From DATJJW01 sp035491935 (lineage in GTDB: Bacteria > Pseudomonadota > Alphaproteobacteria > ATCC43930 > CGMCC-115725): 16,262 bases of DNA. The stretch covers positions 1 to 16,262 of the forward strand of contig DATJJW010000095.1 in the NCBI GenBank assembly GCA_035491935.1, given 5' to 3'. Below are positions 6,543 through 11,990 of the stretch, in pieces. The position numbers and the translations under genes are program-made. Within the stretch, counting starts at the first letter, position 1. The number at the start of each line of letters is the position of its first letter. The notes below the pieces were generated by a model, which was not told the origin of the DNA, did not search any database, and was given only the letters and a program-made list of their open reading frames with translations.

Positions 6543-7658
6543 ATGACTCCTCGTCTGCCCTTCGTGCTGACCATCATCATCAGCATTGTGATCGCCCTGG
6601 TGATATGGCGGCTCGACAGCGGCGTCGTGCTTTCAAGCGGCGAGCGTTTCATCAATAACGTCGTCTGGACCTTCCAGCGCGACGCGCCGCCGCCCGAAAC
6701 CGCACCGGTCGCGGTCGTCAGCATCACCGACAAGACGCTCGACCGCTTCGCCGCGCGCACGCCGGTCGACCGGCAATTCCTGGCCGACCTCATCAACCGC
6801 ATCGCCAAGGACCATCCGAAGGCGATCGGCCTCGACGTGCTGCTCGATCGCCCGACCCAGCCGGAGAAGGACAAGGTACTGGCCGCGCTGCTGGCCAACC
6901 CGCCGGTGCCGATGGCGGTAGGATACATGCTGCCGTCGGACGAGACGCCCGAATATGCCCGTTTCCAGGACGACATGGTACCGCCGGCGCTGAGGGCCAC
7001 GACCTATATCCACGGCATCGCCGGCATCCCGCAGCTGATCGATCCCGGCTACGGCACCGGTGCCGGCAGGATCGCGCAGCTGCCCTACAAGCTGGCGGCG
7101 ATGGCAGGGGCCAACCCACCGAACCAGGGGCTGCTGGTGCGCTACCCGCATCTGGCACCCGGCGGCTGGCCGATCCCGGTCTTCCCGGCCGAGGTGGTCG
7201 ACGTGCTGCCCGAGCAATTCCTCAAGGACAAGATCGTGCTGATCGGCGGCGACATCCTCAACACCGACCAGTGGCGCACGCCCTATGCCGCCGCCTTCGC
7301 CGACCGGCCGGCGCGCATGCCCGGCGTGATGGTGCAGGCGCTGGTGGTCAAGCAGCTCCTGAACCATGATCTGGGCCCGCTCGACGTGCCGCTGGCGACC
7401 TGCCTGGTCATCCTGGCCGGCGCACTGCTGGGCGGCATGACCATGCCGGACCTGCCGCCCACCACCAGCGTCGTGCTGCGCGCCGTCGCGCTGATCTCCT
7501 TCACCTATGTGCTGATCTGGCGCGTCGCGGTCACCGGCATGCCGTTGCCGGTCGTCGGCATGCTGGTGGCCTTCGTGCTCGCCAATTGGTGGCGCAACGC
7601 CTCGCTCGCCTGGCTGGCGGCCAAATCAAATCGTGAGAGCCCGAGCCGCTTAACCTAG
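6543..7658 (+). CDS. CHASE2-domain membrane protein without an output domain
   Basis: 371 residues. An N-terminal membrane segment (about 7-23) is followed by an extracytoplasmic CHASE2 sensor. Its hallmarks are VAVVSITDKTLDRF (56-69), PVDRQFLADLI (74-84), HPKAIGLDVLLDRP (91-104) and, late in the domain, FLKDKIVLIGG (226-236). Three membrane segments close the sensor (about 282-298, 308-327, 331-350). In this family CHASE2 normally delivers a signal to a cytoplasmic adenylate cyclase, kinase or GGDEF domain. Here the protein stops about 20 residues after the last membrane segment, ending NRESPSRLT. The end is a clean TAG within a terminator hairpin, with no frameshifted remnant of an enzyme domain, so it looks like a genuine short form. 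No clear ribosome-binding site precedes the ATG. Ligand and partner are unknown. Confidence 0.82.
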   Translation: MTPRLPFVLTIIISIVIALVIWRLDSGVVLSSGERFINNVVWTFQRDAPPPETAPVAVVSITDKTLDRFAARTPVDRQFLADLINRIAKDHPKAIGLDVLLDRPTQPEKDKVLAALLANPPVPMAVGYMLPSDETPEYARFQDDMVPPALRATTYIHGIAGIPQLIDPGYGTGAGRIAQLPYKLAAMAGANPPNQGLLVRYPHLAPGGWPIPVFPAEVVDVLPEQFLKDKIVLIGGDILNTDQWRTPYAAAFADRPARMPGVMVQALVVKQLLNHDLGPLDVPLATCLVILAGALLGGMTMPDLPPTTSVVLRAVALISFTYVLIWRVAVTGMPLPVVGMLVAFVLANWWRNASLAWLAAKSNRESPSRLT

Positions 7659-7665
7659 CGGCTCG
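7642..7665. terminator. Bidirectional terminator containing both converging stop codons
   Basis: A perfect 9-bp stem CGAGCCGCT (7642-7650) and AGCGGCTCG (7657-7665) encloses the 6-base loop TAACCT. TTCTT follows on the plus strand. The TAG of the CHASE2 gene (7656-7658) and the TAA of the dehydrogenase gene (7650-7652 on the minus strand) both lie in the hairpin, so the two coding regions overlap tail-to-tail by nine bases. Confidence 0.7.
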
Positions 7666-8585
7666 TTCTTCAGGATCTCCTGCAGCACCTCCTTGGGCAC
7701 GCGGATGTCGAGGCCGACGCGCTCCTCCTGCACCAGCATGGCGGCGCGGGAATCGCGCTTGCCCCAGCCCTTGGCCAGGCCCTCGGTCATCTCGGCGAGC
7801 GTCATGTTGCTGAAGCGCATCGGCACGCCGACCTCGCGGCCGAGCATGGTGGCGAGCGAAACGTCCTTATGCGCCAGCTCCAGCGGGAAGGTCGGATGCT
7901 CGAAATCATGGGGCAGGAATTGGTCGGCCATGCGGTCGACCGTGCGCTGGCGGCCGAGCGAGCCCTGGCGGATCGCCGACCACAGGGTCACCGGATCGAC
8001 ACCGGCCTTGACGCCCATGGTGAAGGCCTCCGCCAGCACCATCTGGAAGCCGTAATTGGTGCAGTTATGCACCAGCTTCGCGACCGAGGCATTGCCGCTG
8101 GGACCGAGATAGCGCACCTGGTCGCCCAGCAGGTCGAAGATCGGCTTCTGCGCCTCGAAAACCGCTTCGTCGCCGCTGACCCAGATCGCCAGCTTGCGCG
8201 TCGCCGCCCCCTTCGGACCGCCGCTGATCGGCGCATCCAGCATCGCCACGCCCATCTGGGACAATTCTTCCGACAGCCGGCGCACGATGCCCGGCGCGTT
8301 GGTCGCAAGGTCGATATAGGTCGTGCCGGGCTTGAAGCCGGCCTTCAGCCCATCCGGCCCCGACATCAGCGCCTCGATCTCGACGGGGCCGGGCAGGCAG
8401 GCCATCACCAGATCGGCTTCGGCGGCGAGCTTCCGGCCGTTCTCGGCCCAGGTCGCCCCCTTATCGAGGAATTTCTCGGCCGATCGCCGCGAGCGGGTCA
8501 GGACCGCAACCTGGTGGCCCGCCTCGATCAGGTGAAGAACCATGGGGCCGCCCATGGCGCCGGGTCCGGCAAATCCGATACGCAT
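7650..8585 (-). CDS. NAD(P)-dependent beta-hydroxyacid dehydrogenase (3-hydroxyisobutyrate dehydrogenase family)
   Basis: 311 residues, a normal length for the family of 3-hydroxyisobutyrate, tartronate semialdehyde and glyoxylate/succinic semialdehyde reductases. It oxidises a beta-hydroxyacid or reduces the matching semialdehyde in the cytoplasm. Visible motifs: the Rossmann motif GFAGPGAMGGPM (4-15), the substrate loop DAPISGGPKGA (117-127), and the catalytic region GPSGNASVAKLVHN (161-174) with Lys170 and Asn174. After the second strand, TRSRRS (30-35) carries several arginines, which may favour NADP(H); this is inference. The start is fixed by AAGGAGA (minus strand, 8591-8597) five bases before the ATG. 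It is the last gene of a three-gene minus-strand unit, 52 bp after the epimerase gene. The family is secure but the substrate is not; annotating it as MmsB would overreach. Confidence 0.88.
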   Translation of the reverse strand: MRIGFAGPGAMGGPMVLHLIEAGHQVAVLTRSRRSAEKFLDKGATWAENGRKLAAEADLVMACLPGPVEIEALMSGPDGLKAGFKPGTTYIDLATNAPGIVRRLSEELSQMGVAMLDAPISGGPKGAATRKLAIWVSGDEAVFEAQKPIFDLLGDQVRYLGPSGNASVAKLVHNCTNYGFQMVLAEAFTMGVKAGVDPVTLWSAIRQGSLGRQRTVDRMADQFLPHDFEHPTFPLELAHKDVSLATMLGREVGVPMRFSNMTLAEMTEGLAKGWGKRDSRAAMLVQEERVGLDIRVPKEVLQEILKNEPLG

Positions 8586-8637
8586 GTTGTTCTCCTTGAG
8601 GTGATGATTGTGCCGGGCTTAATTGATCAGCCCGAAT

Positions 8638-9615
8638 TCAATGGCCTGCCTGGGCGAAGCCGCGGAAATGCTCGACGTAGTCACGGATGCCGTCCTCCAG
8701 CGACCAGACGGGCGCCCAGTTGAGCAGGCGTTTGGCGGCGGCCACGTCGAGGGCGGTGCGCATCTTGACGTTCTCCGCCTCCAAGGGCGTCAGCCCGGCA
8801 CCGATCTCGATCGAGGCGTCGGGCACGACCCGGCGCACGACCTCGGCGACCTCGGCCGCAGTATGGGCCTTGCCGGCGGCGATGTTGAGCACGCGCTGCT
8901 CGCCCTTGGGCCAGGAAGGCGCGGTTGCCATGGCCAGGATGCCGGCGCAGGCATCGGCGATGTAGGTATAGTCGCGCTTCATCGGGCCGCCGGTCTCGAA
9001 CCTGACCCGGCGCCCCAGCGCCGCGCCCTCGACCATCGGCTTGATATACATCGGGCTGCGCATGCCGAGGCCGTAGATCGCCGTGATACGGGCCGCAAGG
9101 AAGTCGACTTCCTGGAAGCTGGCATAGGCCATGCCGATCGCCTCGGCCGCCATCTTCGACGTGCCGTAATGGGCGGCGGGATTGCCGTCGCGGATCGAAA
9201 ACACCGCGTCGGCCTCCCCCAAGGCCGGGCCCGAGCCCTTGTGGTAGGCGGCATTGCTCGACACGAAGACGACCCGGCGCATGCCGAGTTGGCGTGCGAC
9301 CTCGCAGACATTGATCAGGCCCATGACGTTGACCTGATATGTCGCCACCGGCTCGGCCAGCGACGTCTCCAGGCCGACGATGCCGGCGGTGTGGATGATG
9401 GTGTCGATCTTCTCGTTCCGACAGATGTCGAAGAGCCTGGCGATGTCGCCGATCTGGCCGCGTCGATAGGCCGAGGCCAGTATGGGCGCGGCGATCAGCG
9501 CCTCAGGCCCCGGCGGCGCCACGTCGAAGGCCACAGGCTTGTGACCGGCCTTGTGGAGACCGGCGACCAGATTGCTGCCGAGAAAGCCGGCGCCGCCGGT
9601 GACCAGGACGTTCAT
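8638..9615 (-). CDS. NAD-dependent epimerase/dehydratase (extended SDR)
   Basis: 325 residues. The extended short-chain dehydrogenase fold is shown by TGGAGFLG (6-13, dinucleotide binding), Asp31 at the end of the second strand (NAD preference), TAGIVG (76-81), FVSSNAAY (117-124) and the catalytic pair Tyr150/Lys154 in HYGTSK. RDYTYIAD (214-221) is the usual late SDR motif. Relatives act on nucleotide sugars, or on sugar acids and hydroxyacids as epimerases, dehydratases or dehydrogenases. The neighbouring CoA and hydroxyacid enzymes suggest a catabolic rather than envelope role here. The start is decided by AAGGGAGG (minus strand, 9621-9628) five bases before the ATG; the frame runs open for another 290 codons upstream, but that part is antisense/out-of-frame to the crotonase gene. 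Middle gene of the operon, 44 bp after the crotonase stop. Confidence 0.88.
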   Translation of the reverse strand: MNVLVTGGAGFLGSNLVAGLHKAGHKPVAFDVAPPGPEALIAAPILASAYRRGQIGDIARLFDICRNEKIDTIIHTAGIVGLETSLAEPVATYQVNVMGLINVCEVARQLGMRRVVFVSSNAAYHKGSGPALGEADAVFSIRDGNPAAHYGTSKMAAEAIGMAYASFQEVDFLAARITAIYGLGMRSPMYIKPMVEGAALGRRVRFETGGPMKRDYTYIADACAGILAMATAPSWPKGEQRVLNIAAGKAHTAAEVAEVVRRVVPDASIEIGAGLTPLEAENVKMRTALDVAAAKRLLNWAPVWSLEDGIRDYVEHFRGFAQAGH

Positions 9616-9659
9616 CGACGCCTCCCTTGCAGATCGATTATCCAGGGTGTGGGCATAGG

Positions 9660-10376
9660 TTAATGGGATACGGCGCGGTCGGCCATGACCACGCTCATCA
9701 GCGCCACCGCATCCTCGGCGATCGCCGGGGCGTGGACATCGGCCATGCGGCGCGCGAAGCGGCGGAACAGCCCGAGCGTCTTCGGATCGAGCGCCGCCAT
9801 CTGGTCCGCAACCTCGATGGCACGCGCGAGCGTCGTGCCGGCGGGCACGATCTCGGTGACGATGCCGGCCTTCTCGGCATCCTCGGCCGGGACGGGGCGG
9901 CTGGTCAGCGCCAGCTCGAACGCCTTTTTGTAATTGACGAAGCGGAACAGGTAGCTGAACACGACGAGCGGCGGGATGCCATGCGACATTTCCGGCAGGG
10001 CGAAGACCGCATCCTTCGACACCACGGCATAATCGGCCTGGGCGGTGAAGCCGAAGGCGAACCCGAAGGCATTGCCCTCGACAGCGGCAATGACCGGCGC
10101 GCTCAAGGCATTGAGCGCCGTATTGACCTGGAGGATGACGCCCAGGTCCTCGGCGATATCCGAGGCCTTGGTCAGCCCCTTCCTGCCGACGCGGCCGCTG
10201 CAGAAATTCCGGGGTTTCCCGGTGACGATAATCGCCCGGACCTGGTCGTGCCCGCAGTCGGTGAGCGTCGCCGCCAAATGCTGGATGTCGTCGGTGTAGA
10301 GGTAGTTGCCCTCCTCCTTGCCATCCAGCGTGATCACGCTCACGCCATTGCCCCGGTCGCTGCGTTCGATCGCCAT
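9660..10376 (-). CDS. Crotonase-superfamily enzyme (enoyl-CoA hydratase/isomerase-like)
   Basis: 238 residues, slightly short for the usual 255-265. The crotonase fold acts on acyl-CoA thioesters through an enolate held in an oxyanion hole. The first hole strand is NFCSGRVGRKG (57-67). The second is AVEGNAFGFAFGFTAQADYA (98-117), replacing the common GGG turn with GFAFGF. Aligned with rat mitochondrial enoyl-CoA hydratase, the Glu164-equivalent is kept (Glu129 in ALPEM), but the Glu144-equivalent is Gly109. One acidic residue in this position is seen in isomerases and other crotonases, so hydratase activity is doubtful. GGGAGGG (minus strand, 10384-10390) seven bases before the ATG fixes the start. 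First gene of the minus-strand operon, divergent from the MFS gene. Superfamily secure; reaction unknown. Confidence 0.85.
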   Translation of the reverse strand: MAIERSDRGNGVSVITLDGKEEGNYLYTDDIQHLAATLTDCGHDQVRAIIVTGKPRNFCSGRVGRKGLTKASDIAEDLGVILQVNTALNALSAPVIAAVEGNAFGFAFGFTAQADYAVVSKDAVFALPEMSHGIPPLVVFSYLFRFVNYKKAFELALTSRPVPAEDAEKAGIVTEIVPAGTTLARAIEVADQMAALDPKTLGLFRRFARRMADVHAPAIAEDAVALMSVVMADRAVSH

Positions 10377-10474
10377 GCGCTCGCCCTCCCTGCAATTGCC
10401 TTCGGACGTTTGCCGCCCGATAGCCCGCCGGATGCTCGACCGGCCGATTCTTCCCTAATGTATCGTTAACAACA

Positions 10475-10494
10475 ACTTGTATTCGCAAGCAAGT
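10475..10494. promoter_or_regulatory. Inverted repeat ACTTG-N10-CAAGT, possible operator
   Basis: ACTTG and CAAGT arms are separated by 10 bases; an inner alternative pairing is CTTG-N6-CAAG. It lies in the AT-rich core of the divergent promoter region, near where promoter elements for both directions would be expected. Short arms mean it could be chance. Confidence 0.25.
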
Positions 10495-10518
10495 GCGTGG
10501 TACCGATTAGACGACTAT

Positions 10519-10530
10519 CTGATATATCAG
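10519..10530. promoter_or_regulatory. Perfect palindrome CTGATATATCAG, candidate operator
   Basis: A 12-bp perfect palindrome without spacer, 24 bases before the Shine-Dalgarno sequence of the MFS gene. Its position suits a repressor operator controlling the transporter and perhaps the divergent operon. It is AT-rich at its centre in an otherwise GC-rich genome. The cognate regulator is not visible. Confidence 0.4.
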
Positions 10531-10568
10531 CCCAAAAAAGAATCAAAGAAGCTGGGGAGGCTTGGGAC

Positions 10569-11936
10569 ATGATGATGGGGGTCAATGCAGGCGCGCGCCT
10601 GGATCGTCTGCCTGCGTCCGGATACCACGCTCGCCTCGCCACGCTGATCGGCGCCGGCATGTTCTTCGACGGATTCGATCTGTTCCTCGCCGCCAACGTG
10701 CTGGGGGCGCTCGCCAAATCGGGCTTTTCCAACCTCGCGCTCAACGGCAGCTTCGTCTCGGCGACCTTCATCGGCATGACGATCGGCGCCTTCCTCTCCG
10801 GCTGGGTCGGCGACAAATTCGGCCGGCGCGTCACCTATCAGGTCAATCTCCTGATCTTCGGCCTGGCCTCGCTGGCCGGGGCCTTCGCGCCCAATATGGA
10901 ATTCCTGATCGCCGCGCGCTTCGTCATGGGCGTGGGGCTGGGGGCGGAGATCGTCGTCGGATATGCGACATTCACCGAGTTCCTGCCGCCCGCCGTGCGC
11001 GGCAAATGGCTGGGCATTCTCGGCATGCCGATGCAGATCGCCCTGTTCGTAGGCGCCTTCGTGGGATTCCTGGTCATCCCACACTTCGGCTGGCGCCCGA
11101 TGTTCGGCATCGCCGCGGTTGGCGCACTCATCGTCTGGTATCTGCGCAAGAATCTGCCGGAATCACCGCGCTGGCTGGAGCAGAAGGGCCGTTTCGAGGA
11201 GGCCGAGGCAGTCACGCGCATGATCGAGGAGCAATGCGGCCAGCCCCCCGGCACCGCATTGGCCTTGCAGGCCGACACCACCTATGAGCCGACGCGTTTC
11301 TCGAACCCGAAATTCCTGCTCAGCATGTTTGTCGGCGCCTCCACCGTCATCGTGCTGAACATCACCGTGTTCGGCTTCCTGAGCTTCGTGCCGACCTTCT
11401 TCGTCCAGGAAGGCATGAATATCCAGAAATCGCTGGGCTTCTCGACGCTCATGACCTTGGGCGGCCCGGTCGGCGGCCTGATCACCCTGTTCTATGCCGA
11501 CCGCATCGGCCGCAAGGCCCTGATGATCAGCAGCGCGATCGTGACCGCCATCATCGGCTGCTTCTATCCCTTCGTCGGCGAAGGCTACATGATCGCCGTC
11601 GTGGGCTTCCTGCTGGTCTCGGCGCTCTACACCAACAGCACGACCGGCTATTCGATGTTCGTGCCGGAGCTGTTTCCCACCGATGTCCGGCTGCGCAGCG
11701 TCGGTACCTGCCACACGATCGGCCGCATCGCCGGGGCCGCGGCGCCGCTGGCCTCGGTCTATCTCTTCACCCATTACGGCATTGGCGGCGTGATTGCGCT
11801 CATGTCCGGCCTGCTGGTGGTACAGGCACTCATCATCTGGACGCTCGGCGTCGAGTCCAGGTTCCGCAGCCTGGAGGCGCTCAATGAGGAACTGGAAGCG
11901 GCGCCGAATGCCGAATACCGGAAATCGGCATCCTAG
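10569..11936 (+). CDS. MFS transporter, aromatic acid/metabolite:proton symporter type
   Basis: 455 residues, predicted 12 membrane segments in the inner membrane. FFDGFDLF (32-39) carries the TM1 aspartates typical of acid:H+ symporters of the AAHS group. The loop 2-3 motif GWVGDKFGRR (78-87) and its second-half copy DRIGRKAL (311-318) are intact. RFVMGVGLGAE (117-127), PESPRWLEQKGRFEEA (197-212) and PELFPTDVRLRSVG (366-379) are also family hallmarks. It probably imports an organic acid with protons. The start is ATG 10569: GGGGAGG (10554-10560) precedes it by eight bases, and the fold begins soon after. A GTG at 10497 extends the frame by 24 codons but has no such site. Divergent from the crotonase operon, which probably uses the imported compound. 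Specific substrate unknown. Confidence 0.9.
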   Translation: MMMGVNAGARLDRLPASGYHARLATLIGAGMFFDGFDLFLAANVLGALAKSGFSNLALNGSFVSATFIGMTIGAFLSGWVGDKFGRRVTYQVNLLIFGLASLAGAFAPNMEFLIAARFVMGVGLGAEIVVGYATFTEFLPPAVRGKWLGILGMPMQIALFVGAFVGFLVIPHFGWRPMFGIAAVGALIVWYLRKNLPESPRWLEQKGRFEEAEAVTRMIEEQCGQPPGTALALQADTTYEPTRFSNPKFLLSMFVGASTVIVLNITVFGFLSFVPTFFVQEGMNIQKSLGFSTLMTLGGPVGGLITLFYADRIGRKALMISSAIVTAIIGCFYPFVGEGYMIAVVGFLLVSALYTNSTTGYSMFVPELFPTDVRLRSVGTCHTIGRIAGAAAPLASVYLFTHYGIGGVIALMSGLLVVQALIIWTLGVESRFRSLEALNEELEAAPNAEYRKSAS

Positions 11937-11953
11937 ACCACGATGATCGGAGA

Positions 11954-11990
11954 CTGAGCCGGCGGGGTCGCGTCGACCCGGCCGGCTCAG
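11954..11990. terminator. Strong bidirectional hairpin between the MFS and histidine kinase genes
   Basis: Arms CTGAGCCGGCGGGGTCG (11954-11970) and CGACCCGGCCGGCTCAG (11974-11990) form a 17-bp stem with one mismatch and a 3-base loop. The histidine kinase stop codon (11987-11989) is in the right arm. No good T-run follows on the plus strand. The hairpin is strong and correctly placed for convergent genes. Confidence 0.7.

Larger units (their letters stand above)
10377..10568. promoter_or_regulatory. Divergent promoter region of the catabolic operon and transporter gene
   Basis: 192 bp between the crotonase and MFS starts, with an AT-richer core (about 10455-10550). It contains the inverted repeats described separately. 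For the minus-strand operon a weak candidate is TTGCGA with GATACA 18 bases on; I place little weight on it. The shared region suggests coordinate control of transport and catabolism, but no regulator gene is in the window. Confidence 0.45.

Noticed and set aside
6412..6546. Open frame of 44 codons ending in an ATGA overlap with the CHASE2 start
   Set aside because: No ribosome-binding site, no recognisable motif and unremarkable composition; the overlap alone is not enough to call a gene.
8623..9663. 346-residue plus-strand frame opposite the epimerase gene
   Set aside because: Antisense shadow; the epimerase on the other strand has all SDR motifs and a Shine-Dalgarno site.
9616..10488. Long in-frame N-terminal extension of the epimerase gene
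   Set aside because: It overlaps the crotonase gene in another frame; the protein composition is Arg/Gly-rich shadow type, and a strong Shine-Dalgarno sits directly before the ATG at 9615.
10497..10568. GTG start extending the MFS protein by 24 residues
   Set aside because: No ribosome-binding site before it; the extension would cover the palindromic operator candidate, and GGGGAGG is ideally spaced from ATG 10569.
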